From NCBI GenBank assembly GCA_016788065.1, contig JAEUTI010000024.1, forward strand, positions 1 through 36,526: a DNA stretch of 36,526 nt. Direction: 5' to 3'. Below the pieces are notes generated by a model. It had not been told where the DNA came from and made no database searches. It saw only the letters and a program-made list of their open reading frames with translations. Below, piece by piece: positions 1-7,359 of this stretch (the first letter of the stretch is position 1; the number at the start of each line of letters is the position of its first letter). Source of the DNA: Bacteroidia bacterium. GTDB lineage: Bacteria > Bacteroidota > Bacteroidia > AKYH767-A > OLB10. A program made the position numbers and the translations under genes.

Positions 1-113
1 ATAGCTGAAACGAGGTAAATAATTTTTCGGAATAGTTCTTTTTGCCTTGCATAAACCAAAGTTAAACTACCAAATGCCCCTCTTTTAAAAAAGTTGCTAA
101 TATTAATTAACAT
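1..113 (-). CDS. Possible 5' end of a gene running off the left edge
   Basis: On the minus strand an ATG at 113-111 opens a frame with no stop for 37 codons to the window edge. The translation begins MLINISNFFKRGAFGSL and continues with a mixed basic/hydrophobic stretch. I do not recognise a family. An open frame of this length can occur by chance in AT-rich DNA, and I see no TAnnTTTG promoter upstream, so this is weak. If real, it diverges from the accessory zone to its right. Confidence 0.3.
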   Translation of the reverse strand, partial: MLINISNFFKRGAFGSLTLVYARQKELFRKIIYLVSA

Positions 114-130
114 TCGTACCTTAGTTGCGC

Positions 131-455
131 AACAAGCACACGGGTTTGTCAAAAGTGGCAGTTCAGTGCTCCGCAGACACATTTGTGATTAATTAAAGTT
201 TGGTTCTCCGCATCAACTTTGTGGTGAAAATCGCTACCTTCGGCAAGCCCTAAACCATGTGTGACTTGAAATGCTGATCCTGTAAGATTAGCAAATGCTA
301 TTTAACTGATGGAAGAGTTTGAGAAGTTTTTAAACGACCTTCCAGCGATGCTCTTCCGGGAGGGTTGCTAAACCTCCCCATGCTGCTGTCAACGGAAACG
401 TGAATAGAGGTGACCGGTGGGGGCTAAAAGGACAGAATAAATTTGTTCCGGTTCG
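131..455 (+). repeat. Structured dispersed repeat, copy A
   Basis: This spacer element has a second copy at 3258-3700. Shared blocks include a segment around AGTGCnCCGnAGACA, then GTTCTCCG, then CAAGCCCnAAACC, then a nearly identical stretch of about 67 bp (262-328 here, 3381-3448 there), and a looser tail around AAAGGACAG (428-455). CACAC at 137-141 pairs with GTGTG at 259-263, followed by GGTTT with AAACC, closing a stem of about 127 nt. The other copy closes with different bases that also pair. No gene is evident inside apart from a 20-codon frame at 309-371 beginning MEEFEKF. Function unknown; a recombination site or structured RNA are both possible. Confidence 0.75.
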
Positions 456-470
456 TCAGACAAGAGTTGA

Positions 471-490
471 ACCCCGATAGCTATCGGGGT
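471..490. repeat. Perfect 20-bp palindrome
   Basis: ACCCCGATAGCTATCGGGGT reads identically on both strands. From memory, GATAGCTATC palindromes with C/G flanks are common dispersed intergenic repeats in Bacteroidota; I cannot count copies elsewhere. Only one copy is in this window, just right of repeat copy A. Confidence 0.85.
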
Positions 491-952
491 GAACTGTACC
501 AAGAAGCCTCGAAATGGCAATTTGATGAGCAAAGTATGCGGTTAAGTTCGTTTGAACCACAAAAAAACAGACGTTACCGGATTATGATCAGTATATCATC
601 CGCGGTTAAGGAAACAAACGCTCTGTCAGGTGCTCAGCTGGAACAAGTGAAATGGATAATCAGCTATCAAAATAGTTGAGATTAATTTTCCTTTATTTTT
701 GGAAATTTGTTCTAATGTGACTATTTTAGTCAGCAGATTTACATGCCTGAAAAACTCCCTTTGAAAGACGGGACATGTTGAATGCATGGGGATTTTACAT
801 CTGGTCCTCCATAGACTTCTCTCTGGGCAAGTGTGGGAACGTATGGGTGAGATTCCCTTGCGTGACATGATAATATGCAATACATGTAACAATTCATATT
901 TCATTATTTTATACATTATTATCATAAAAATCTAATCTTAAACTCGAATCAA
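491..952. other. Spacer without a convincing gene
   Basis: A 78-codon frame with a TTG start crosses the palindrome and runs to 679, but it has no recognisable product or ribosome-binding site. The remainder up to 952 is AT-rich and should hold the promoter of the gene at 953. I see no terminator or repeat in it. Confidence 0.5.
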
Positions 953-1387
953 ATGAAAACCTGTAAATGCCTCTTAATTGTTCTTTTATTCCTATCTAAA
1001 TTTTGTTACGGTCAATCCTGTAAAATAGCAGGTACAACTGCAGAGGAATATAATTATATTGTAAAAGGATATAAAGTTCAAGTAGAAAGTGGTTTGGATA
1101 TGAAGAAAGGATATTCATTTAGAGATATTAATACGGTTGAGTTTGGCGGTAGAAAAGCAGTATTTAAAGAACTAATAAAAGGCGAAAGTGATTTGCGAGC
1201 AATAATGGTAATTTTTGTAGGTAAGAATGGCTTGGTAAATTATTTCTGTATTCCCCTCGGCGAAGCAAGCAATGAACTTAGAAATGCTTACTACAATTTG
1301 GTTTTTACAAGCATTGACAATTCAGATGCCATGAATTTCTATCAATACTGTTTGACCTCAGTATTGAATACATATCTTTCTAAATAG
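953..1387 (+). CDS. Small secreted hypothetical protein
   Basis: A 144-residue protein of unknown function. Residues 1-20 form a typical signal peptide: MKTC, a Leu/Ile/Val-rich core, then FCYGQ with Gln at the probable +1 position, as is common in Bacteroidota. The mature part is about 120 residues with no repeated or catalytic motif I recognise. Three cysteines (residues 4, 6 and 18) are in the leader; the mature chain has only a few (C23 and two more). It is probably periplasmic or secreted. It stands alone, with 338 bp of spacer before the next gene, as do its neighbours in this zone. Confidence 0.7.
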   Translation: MKTCKCLLIVLLFLSKFCYGQSCKIAGTTAEEYNYIVKGYKVQVESGLDMKKGYSFRDINTVEFGGRKAVFKELIKGESDLRAIMVIFVGKNGLVNYFCIPLGEASNELRNAYYNLVFTSIDNSDAMNFYQYCLTSVLNTYLSK

Positions 1388-1565
1388 ATGAACAACTTTA
1401 TTGCCAAAGGCAGCTAATATTCTAACATGTGTTTGGAACTATTAAACGACAATGGGGCTTCTATTATATACTGCTAAAAAGTATCTTTAAAAATGATGGG
1501 GAATTAGGATTAATTTACCTGATTTACAATTTTCGAAGGGGATGAACATTTTAGGAGTCAAAAAG

Positions 1566-1596
1566 TTGGGTAAATGTCATCTTTTTTGTAACTTTG
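1566..1596 (+). promoter_or_regulatory. Candidate Bacteroidota-type promoter
   Basis: A TTG at 1566-1568 is followed about 20 nt later by TAACTTTG at 1589-1596, matching the TAnnTTTG -7 element of Bacteroidota sigma factors. It would give a leader of roughly 120 nt for the HEPN gene, carrying the inverted-repeat arm inside the transcript. Confidence 0.45.
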
Positions 1597-1657
1597 AGCA
1601 ACAAGGCGAGCAATTGAGTTTATTGTAAAATTGAAATTTTAAACAGAGTTATTGGAC

Positions 1658-1678
1658 GAACTGCCGTTAGGCACAAGC
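1658..1678 (+). repeat. Left arm of inverted repeat bracketing the HEPN gene
   Basis: GAACTGCCGTTAGGCACAAGC. The reverse complement of 3248-3265 is GAGCTGTTATGCACAGGC. Leaving out the CCG present only on the left, 15 of 18 positions match. The core GTTAGGC fits the GTTRRRY core-site consensus of integron cassettes, but no integrase is present. Confidence 0.6.
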
Positions 1679-1725
1679 GTATTGTTTGGCTTGTCAGAAA
1701 AGTAAATTGAAATTGTATATGGGAA

Positions 1726-3153
1726 ATGAAATTGGATGAACTTTATAACAAACTTAAAGCTGCTGTCATTGACGGATTGAAATATGTAGTGGAAAATGAA
1801 GAAGAATATTTTCGCTACAATTTGAGTAATTACTATAATGAATATCCTGATTTAAGATACCAAGACACTGGCTATCCTTACTTTTCAAAATCTGCCTATT
1901 CAAAGCGAAACTATTTCGGGTTGTTGATAAAAGATGATACTTGCAAGAATCTAAAAAGTTGGGTAGAATTTCAAGAGTATCTTTTATCTGATGATGATTA
2001 CTGCAAGTTCTTTTTTCTTGGCAAGTATTCAGAACTGGAAACAGAAGAACATAAAATATTTTGGGATAGCTTATTTTCCATGCACCCGATAACAGAACTA
2101 ATTGACCGCTACATTCATATTTATTCAACAAAAGAATTTGACGATGATAATTTCAAAATTCTGTTTGCTGAATGGACAAATTACTTTACTCAATCTAAAC
2201 TCCATTTTGATATTGTTATTCCAATATTGATGGTGACTTTTGATTTTGATTCTTTAGAAATTACAAGCCTTGTCAGCATTGAGAGAATGAGTGATATTGT
2301 TCAGAAGTCGAGAAATACAAAAACTTCAACTAATTCATCACCTCACCAAAATGTTATAAGCTCAGCTACTCATGCTTTTGTACTAAAGAATTATTCTATT
2401 GAAAATGAAACATCTAAAAGCTCAAGCAACCTTTATGAAATTAGTTGCTACAGCACTGTGATTGTAGAATACATCGATAAACTCTTTGCCTATTTAAGAA
2501 CACAAACAAGTATAAATACTGGCTACAGCCAAATAATTGCAAAGCCAATCAATTGGGCTAGTTCATATAGTGCAGACCTTTTGCCTCTTGCGATTGCGAC
2601 AACGAAAGCATATCCTGATTATTTTGAAGACTTCTATTGGAATTATTTACCAAATAAATTTTCATCAGAAATTTTTCTAAATGAACAAATTCAAAAATAC
2701 CTAACCCCGATTCAAAGAAATATTCAAATAGCAATTGATAGATTAAATAAAGCTTTTTTAAGAAGGCATATTGACGATTCTATTCTTGATATAACCATTG
2801 CATTAGAAGCGATATTTATTGAAAGTAGTGAGAACACAGAAGTAACACACAAACTTTCTTCAAGAGCTGCGATTCTCTGCAAACTTTTTCCAATTGATTT
2901 TTTAACTCCCTATCAAGTTTTCAAAGCTTGTAAAAAAATATACAGCTTTAGAAGTGCAATCGTTCATAGTAAAGAGAAAAAAGAATTAGATAAAAGTAGA
3001 AATATTAAAAGCGATATACTGCCAGATATTACAAGTGTGGAAGCGGGTTTAAACATATTATCTCATTCAATCAATATTCTTTTGGCTAATCCACAGTTTC
3101 TAAATGTTGAAGAATTGGATAGAAATATTTTTAATGAAATTGCTCAGAGTTAA
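1726..3153 (+). CDS. HEPN-domain protein (Apea-like), orphan
   Basis: A 475-residue soluble protein with no signal peptide. The C-terminal part (about 340-445) reads as an Apea-like HEPN domain: a helix around IALEAIF, then THKLSSRAAIL, then KKIYSFRSAIVHS. It carries the HEPN signature R-x4-H as R409-S-A-I-V-H414, the catalytic pair of HEPN ribonucleases. The N-terminal about 330 residues are acidic and rich in Tyr/Phe, and I do not recognise them. HEPN proteins commonly act as RNases in toxin-antitoxin and anti-phage systems; a defence role here is inference. No partner gene overlaps it. It is bracketed by inverted repeats at 1658-1678 and 3248-3265, suggesting it moved as a single-gene unit. 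Confidence 0.65.
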   Translation: MKLDELYNKLKAAVIDGLKYVVENEEEYFRYNLSNYYNEYPDLRYQDTGYPYFSKSAYSKRNYFGLLIKDDTCKNLKSWVEFQEYLLSDDDYCKFFFLGKYSELETEEHKIFWDSLFSMHPITELIDRYIHIYSTKEFDDDNFKILFAEWTNYFTQSKLHFDIVIPILMVTFDFDSLEITSLVSIERMSDIVQKSRNTKTSTNSSPHQNVISSATHAFVLKNYSIENETSKSSSNLYEISCYSTVIVEYIDKLFAYLRTQTSINTGYSQIIAKPINWASSYSADLLPLAIATTKAYPDYFEDFYWNYLPNKFSSEIFLNEQIQKYLTPIQRNIQIAIDRLNKAFLRRHIDDSILDITIALEAIFIESSENTEVTHKLSSRAAILCKLFPIDFLTPYQVFKACKKIYSFRSAIVHSKEKKELDKSRNIKSDILPDITSVEAGLNILSHSINILLANPQFLNVEELDRNIFNEIAQS

Positions 3154-3247
3154 ATAAACGAACCAAAAATAGAAGAATAAAATACCGACGCTAAAAAACG
3201 CACATCTCAACGACAGATAAACATTTTATAAACCCGGAAGACAGACG

Positions 3248-3265
3248 GCCTGTGCATAACAGCTC
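3248..3265 (-). repeat. Right arm of inverted repeat bracketing the HEPN gene
   Basis: GCCTGTGCATAACAGCTC begins 94 bp after the HEPN stop codon and pairs with 1658-1678 (15 of 18 positions plus a 3-nt indel). It leads directly into structured repeat copy B. Confidence 0.6.
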
Positions 3266-3491
3266 ATTTGCAATCGGCTGGGTTTAGTGCCCCGAAGACA
3301 GTTTTGTGGTAGTCGAGAGTTTAGTTCTCCGAATTTACATATGTGCTAAAAACTCCGGTTTCGCCAAGCCCCAAACCGATTGTGACTTGAAATGCTGATC
3401 CTGTAAACTTAGCAAATGCTATTTAACTTATGGAAGAGTTTGAGAAGTTCTCGAATGGCTTTCCGGCACAGCTCCTCGTTGTTAAACCATA

Positions 3492-3537
3492 TTTCGGCAA
3501 GTTCAATACAAACCCCATTTCGACAAGTTCAATGCAA
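3492..3537. repeat. Direct repeat of TTTCGnCAAGTTCAATnCAA
   Basis: Two 20-bp units at 3492-3511 and 3518-3537 agree at 18 of 20 positions. The motif resembles the dispersed TTTCGACAAGCTCAATG sequence that I recall from Bacteroidota intergenic regions. Confidence 0.7.
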
Positions 3538-3570
3538 GATGGATGCTGCTGATAATGATATGGGGAATAA

Positions 3571-3657
3571 AATGAGAATGAGAATGAGAATGAGAGGGAG
3601 AGGGGGTGGAAACAGAATGAGAATGAGAATGAGAATGGGAATCGGAATGAGAGGGGG
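3571..3657. repeat. Hexamer microsatellite (AATGAG)n
   Basis: Four exact AATGAG units at 3571-3594 are followed by AGGGAG AGGGGG and a 9-bp interruption. Then come three AATGAG units at 3616-3633, AATGGG, AATCGG, one more AATGAG and AGGGGG. The two halves look like a duplicated block. One strand is almost pure purine. The frames through it are low-complexity and not credible proteins. Confidence 0.9.
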
Positions 3658-3840
3658 TAGAAAGGACAGATTGAATCTGTTTCGGTATGATTGGAGCGAG
3701 CTGAACGTGACCTGTTGGCGGTCGGTTGGTTCAATGCCTTGAATCAGCTATAATTTTTAAAATTAATATCGTAATGCAATGATTTTTCAACTATTTTTGA
3801 TTTTAGATTATCAATGTGATGTGGAAATTATTATTTTCAC

Positions 3841-3853
3841 TGGCTGGCGGTAG
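3841..3853 (+). repeat. Left arm of inverted repeat bracketing gene 3871-4860
   Basis: TGGCTGGCGGTAG ends 17 bp before the ATG. The reverse complement of 4867-4882 is TGGCTGTTAGCGGTAG, identical apart from a 3-nt TTA indel. Confidence 0.6.
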
Positions 3854-3870
3854 CGATAAATTCAACAACT

Positions 3871-4860
3871 ATGAAAAAATCAATTTTTGTTCTAATTCAA
3901 ACGATTGTATTTTCTAATCTACTGTATAGTCAACCACAGTCATATAGCTATTATTCAAAATTAGATATCGATTCGATTTCAAATTCGGAAGCTAAATTCC
4001 TCGATGAAATTGAAGATGACCTATATGTTTATGCTAATGATTCAAAATCGATAAAGTATGCTGATATAAATGGTGTACTAAATCCAATGACTCATGAAGA
4101 ATTCAAATATATAAATCAGAATTCTTTAAAATCTTCAAAATACCAAAATTATTTAATTTGGAATTCTCGTTTCGACAGCGCATATTTCATTTCATTCTCC
4201 AGATTGTATATAGATTCTTCTTCAAAAACATCCAATGCGGAATATACCAGATTCATTACGCCGCTTTATTATTATAAATCATTCTTAGACTCAAATAGGT
4301 ATACCAATTTGCAAAACATTATTCTACAATATTTGACGCATGCATATTCAATTGTACAATACGATTCGAATAATATTTCTACAGCAAAAATAAAAATTGA
4401 TTCAACAAAGCTTTTATCTCAAGCACCTATAAATAAATTTAGTGAATTGCTTTATCAAGCAACAAGTGATGGTGATCTATCTGTTTTTGGCGATCCGACA
4501 ACAAAAGACATTTTAACACGTGGCCAATGGAATACAATTAATTCTTCTCCTATCACAATTAAAACTGGAGATCAAACAGTAAGCACAAGAAAATTACACG
4601 CACCTTTAAATATTCTGATCTTAACTCAATGGGTAGTATATAATATACAAGCAAGCCTTCTGGTAGATTATTTACAGCCAGCATTTAAAATACAAAGAAA
4701 TATTATATCAATAGGACTTGAATTTGATAATCAAAAGAGTGTTTATTACAAATACGAAGACATTAAAACATTTTGCGATAAAACCAACCTGTCTTTTGAA
4801 GCATTTAATCAAATATTTATATCTCTTTCATTGGGCAAGATGGCACCGCAGTACAAATGA
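3871..4860 (+). CDS. Secreted hypothetical protein
   Basis: A 329-residue protein of unknown function. Residues 1-20 are a signal peptide (MKKS, hydrophobic core, LLYSQ with Gln at +1). The mature chain is rich in Ser, Tyr, Asn and Asp and has no T9SS sorting domain, lipobox or recognisable enzyme motif. It is probably periplasmic. The gene is bracketed tightly by inverted repeats: the left arm ends 17 bp before ATG and the right arm starts 6 bp after the stop, so the unit contains little besides the coding sequence. Confidence 0.7.
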   Translation: MKKSIFVLIQTIVFSNLLYSQPQSYSYYSKLDIDSISNSEAKFLDEIEDDLYVYANDSKSIKYADINGVLNPMTHEEFKYINQNSLKSSKYQNYLIWNSRFDSAYFISFSRLYIDSSSKTSNAEYTRFITPLYYYKSFLDSNRYTNLQNIILQYLTHAYSIVQYDSNNISTAKIKIDSTKLLSQAPINKFSELLYQATSDGDLSVFGDPTTKDILTRGQWNTINSSPITIKTGDQTVSTRKLHAPLNILILTQWVVYNIQASLLVDYLQPAFKIQRNIISIGLEFDNQKSVYYKYEDIKTFCDKTNLSFEAFNQIFISLSLGKMAPQYK

Positions 4861-4866
4861 TTAAAA

Positions 4867-4882
4867 CTACCGCTAACAGCCA
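4867..4882 (-). repeat. Right arm of inverted repeat bracketing gene 3871-4860
   Basis: CTACCGCTAACAGCCA is the inverted partner of 3841-3853. CGCTAACAGC resembles the CATAACAGC found after the HEPN gene, suggesting a shared boundary signal (-TAACAGC-) just past the stop codon. Confidence 0.6.
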
Positions 4883-5425
4883 TTGACCGTCTGGCCATTC
4901 GGACAGGCACAACCCTCTAAGAAAATTCCATCATTTTTAAGTTCTGTCATTACCAACCACATACGGATATACAAGCACTAATTTTTAACTAGCTATTTGT
5001 CGCCTAAGTGCGTAATGGTAAAAAAAATGTTGAATTCTGCGGCAACGTTGTTTGATACCAAAATTCCGGATGTTGACCCCTTTTTTACTTTCCGTTTGCA
5101 TTCTTTCTCCTGGCAGCGGGACGAGCGGATGCCGTTCTGAAAGCTTAAGAGATGACTTTGAGCAGTTATTTTGGGTGAAAGCAACGTTGACCGTGGGTCT
5201 GAACTACCTTAGGCTTAATACCGGGTTAAAGTTAAATCCAGGTTTCAGGTAAACGCATCCAGTAATTGGTTAGGGATTTCCGGTGCTAGAAGCTTCTCCG
5301 GCGAGCTGATCTTAATTTAATGGAGGTATACATGTGCCAGGTATTATTTAGAAATTTGCAATATATTGATAAAATTAGTATTTTCACATTCTGACGTTAT
5401 GTGTAATTACAACAAGCCCTTATTT
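4883..5425. other. Spacer with no convincing gene
   Basis: These 540 bp contain a 66-codon frame at 5052-5252 and an opposite-strand frame, neither with a recognisable product or start signal. In another frame the stretch around 5068-5140 reads as a plausible protein tail ending in a stop, so it may be a decayed gene or mobile-element fragment that I cannot identify. AT-rich sequence follows to the next start. Confidence 0.4.
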
Positions 5426-6703
5426 ATGAAGAATCTTATATTCTCAATATTTTTATTGTTTTCTTCAATTAATGTTCACGGACAATGGATCCAACTGAAT
5501 ACTGATACACTATTCGATTACAATTCTGTTCATTTTATTAATCCCGATACAGGTTTTGTTTGTGGTTCTGTAAATCTTGGTTGGGATGGTGTAATAGTAA
5601 GAACTATGGATGGAGGGACTTCGTGGGATACTACTATTCTACCCATTTCACTTGCTGATATTTCATTTGTCAATGACTCGGTAGGATTTACCGGTGGTCA
5701 GGATGGTGGTATTTATAAGACAACAAATACCGGAGACAGCTGGAGTTTCCTTGGAGGCTTTGGTAATAATAGCGATTTATCAAATATCTATTTTATAAAT
5801 CAAGATACAGGGCTAGTTCATGATTTTTATGGAAATATTGGACTTTTTACTCCTGGATTTTTTCCTCCCTCTTCACTCATTTTAAACTCAACTGCTGATA
5901 CATGGTTTCCCGGAACAGGGGAATTAAGTCGAACGCAAAATATTTTCTATGTTGCTGGAGGCAATGGAAAATTCTTAAAATCGTTTGACAATGGAAGTAC
6001 TTGGAATTATTTTAATTGTGATTCAAACTTATATTTATTTGATGCAAAAATGATTGACCAAAATAATATTGTTATTGTAGGTGGAACAGCCACACAACTA
6101 ACAAGCATTGAATACGGAAAATCTACAGTTTCAAATGATGGCGGACTCACATGGTCAACTCCAAACCAATTTGCGCCTCATGATATTGTTGGTGTCGACT
6201 TCTATAATAATCAGTTTGGTTATTGCGTAGGAGGAATTAATTCTGTTTGGTTTTTTAACCCCAATGCAGTAGGATCGTTGTGGCAAACTTCTGATGGAGG
6301 TTATAATTGGACTCTGGTCGATTCTAGTTATAGTGATCTGCTAACTGACATTCAAGTAGTAAATGATTCATTAGCCTTTGCAGTTGGTTTTGATGGAACC
6401 ATTTTGAAAAACGCAACACATCACACAACTCTCGGACTAAATACAAATGATATCATCCAAAATATTTCAATATTTCCAAACCCATTTAATACTAACCTAA
6501 CGATTCAAATACCAAGTTCCCAACCAAAAGCTATTGAGATAAACGTTTTTGATATTACAGGTCGTGTTATAACTCAGGAAACCATTAATTCCACAAATCG
6601 AAACATAGTATTAAATTCGGAGACTTGGAGCGATGGCGTGTATTTTATTCAGATGAAATTATCAAATTCTATTATTGTCAAGAAAGCAATCAAGCAAAAG
6701 TAA
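5426..6703 (+). CDS. T9SS-sorted beta-propeller-like protein
   Basis: I place the start at the ATG at 5426 (MKNLIFSIFLLFSSINVHGQ), because a signal peptide then begins at residue 1; the frame is open upstream to 5366 without adding a domain. The product is 425 residues. The body repeats units with FINPDTGFVCG, SFVNDSVGFTGG, NDSLAFAVG and TxDGGxxW, the pattern of YCF48/photosystem II stability-type beta-propeller blades. The last about 80 residues (ISIFPNPF to the Lys-rich end) are a T9SS type A C-terminal sorting domain. The protein is therefore expected on the cell surface or released; the binding target is unknown. Confidence 0.85.
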   Translation: MKNLIFSIFLLFSSINVHGQWIQLNTDTLFDYNSVHFINPDTGFVCGSVNLGWDGVIVRTMDGGTSWDTTILPISLADISFVNDSVGFTGGQDGGIYKTTNTGDSWSFLGGFGNNSDLSNIYFINQDTGLVHDFYGNIGLFTPGFFPPSSLILNSTADTWFPGTGELSRTQNIFYVAGGNGKFLKSFDNGSTWNYFNCDSNLYLFDAKMIDQNNIVIVGGTATQLTSIEYGKSTVSNDGGLTWSTPNQFAPHDIVGVDFYNNQFGYCVGGINSVWFFNPNAVGSLWQTSDGGYNWTLVDSSYSDLLTDIQVVNDSLAFAVGFDGTILKNATHHTTLGLNTNDIIQNISIFPNPFNTNLTIQIPSSQPKAIEINVFDITGRVITQETINSTNRNIVLNSETWSDGVYFIQMKLSNSIIVKKAIKQK

Positions 6704-6713
6704 CTACGCCTTA

Positions 6714-6793
6714 CAGGTGGTGTGTCGCTCAAGTCTTCCGAAGTTTTTAATATTTTTTATTAATTTGGTAGCCTGCCCCTGCGTTAACCACTG
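6714..6793. repeat. Folded spacer element, type 2, first copy
   Basis: Immediately after the propeller gene, CAGGTGGT (6714-6721) pairs with ACCACTG (6787-6793) with one bulge around an AT-rich centre. The right half, TATTTTTTATTAAnTTTG then CCTGCGTTAACC, recurs at 7317-7356 with about three quarters of positions equal. The right edge lies 17 bp before the next ATG. Confidence 0.5.
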
Positions 6794-6810
6794 AAATATT
6801 ATAGTTAACT

Positions 6811-7248
6811 ATGAACAAAAAGCCAATTATAATTTTAATAATTTTAGTGGTATTGATTACATGGTTAGTTTCATTTTGTAATAGGCCAGAATGTATTAAT
6901 AACAACCCGGTTTTTGATAAATTTGACCCTGAAACAATCGAATATAGAAATGAATTAAAAAATCAAATTGAAAAAATTGGTAAAGACAAACTTAACTTTT
7001 GGATATTTAACTTAAAGCGAATTGACGGGGTAGATTATCTAAAATTATACGTTCAATCTGACCAATTGTGTGCAATTTTATTTGCAAAGAATTTATCAGG
7101 CAAAGCGATAAGTAAATTTCCGGATAAAAATTTGGAAAGCAGATTAGGTTATCATGGAGCTAGGTTAGTTAATGTAAAATTGAGTATAGATACTACTTTA
7201 AAGCAAACTAATTTTGTAATAGACAAAATCGGTGGTATTCTAGATTGA
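6811..7248 (+). CDS. Small membrane-anchored hypothetical protein
   Basis: A 145-residue protein. Residues 4-22 form one hydrophobic segment (IIILIILVVLITWLV) after a short basic start, so it is either anchored or has an uncleaved signal. FCNRPEC follows, but the residue before Cys is Phe, so it is not a standard lipobox. The remaining about 115 residues are soluble and Lys/Asp-rich, with no recognised domain. It lies between the two type 2 folded spacer elements, a single gene with its own flanks. Confidence 0.65.
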   Translation: MNKKPIIILIILVVLITWLVSFCNRPECINNNPVFDKFDPETIEYRNELKNQIEKIGKDKLNFWIFNLKRIDGVDYLKLYVQSDQLCAILFAKNLSGKAISKFPDKNLESRLGYHGARLVNVKLSIDTTLKQTNFVIDKIGGILD

Positions 7249-7285
7249 TTCTGAGTCTATTATACAGCAATAGCCCCATATCATA

Positions 7286-7359
7286 GCCGCAGTTGCGTAA
7301 GGCCGGTTTGATATTTTTATTTTTTATTAAATTTGAATACCGGTCCTGCGTAAACCGGC
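7286..7359. repeat. Folded spacer element, type 2, second copy
   Basis: A 74-bp imperfect palindrome: GCCG (7286-7289) with CGGC (7356-7359), GTT (7292-7294) with AAC (7353-7355), GG/CC, and CCGGT (7303-7307) with ACCGG (7339-7343), closed by an AT-rich loop. Size and layout resemble an integron attC site, but the conserved boxes do not fit the consensus exactly. TGCGTAA appears in both arms. Confidence 0.55.

Larger units (their letters stand above)
1388..1725. other. Spacer with candidate promoter and left inverted repeat
   Basis: No gene is seen in these 338 bp. The stretch contains a promoter-like pair at 1566-1596 and, 48 bp before the next ATG, the left arm of an inverted repeat (1658-1678) that recurs in inverted form after the next gene. 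Confidence 0.6.
3258..3700 (+). repeat. Structured dispersed repeat, copy B
   Basis: Second copy of the element at 131-455. CAATCGG at 3271-3277 pairs with CCGATTG at 3376-3382, then TGGG with CCCA. The corresponding arms in copy A are CACAC and GTGTG, so the closing stem is kept while its bases change. The 67-bp block 3381-3448 differs from copy A at only a few positions. Downstream of it this copy is expanded by a direct repeat (3492-3537) and a purine-rich hexamer array (3571-3657) that copy A lacks. The shared AAAGGACAG tail resumes around 3660. A 40-codon frame beginning MEEFEKF starts at 3430. Confidence 0.75.

Noticed and set aside
443..679. 78-codon frame with a TTG start next to repeat copy A
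   Set aside because: It reads straight through the 20-bp palindrome, has no start signal and no recognisable domain.
1658..1678. Classical integron attC site
   Set aside because: The GTTAGGC core fits, but full R''/L''/L'/R' boxes cannot be laid out and no IntI-type integrase is present; kept only as cassette-like.
3571..3657. Hexamer array as a CRISPR
   Set aside because: Units are 6 bp and contiguous, with no unique spacers and no cas genes nearby.
3416..3742. Frames on both strands through the hexamer array
   Set aside because: They are low-complexity (Met/Arg or Ser/Phe runs) products of the microsatellite, not plausible proteins.
5052..5252. 66-codon frame in the spacer before the propeller gene
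   Set aside because: No start signal or family; an alternative frame looks equally protein-like, so it is at best a relic.
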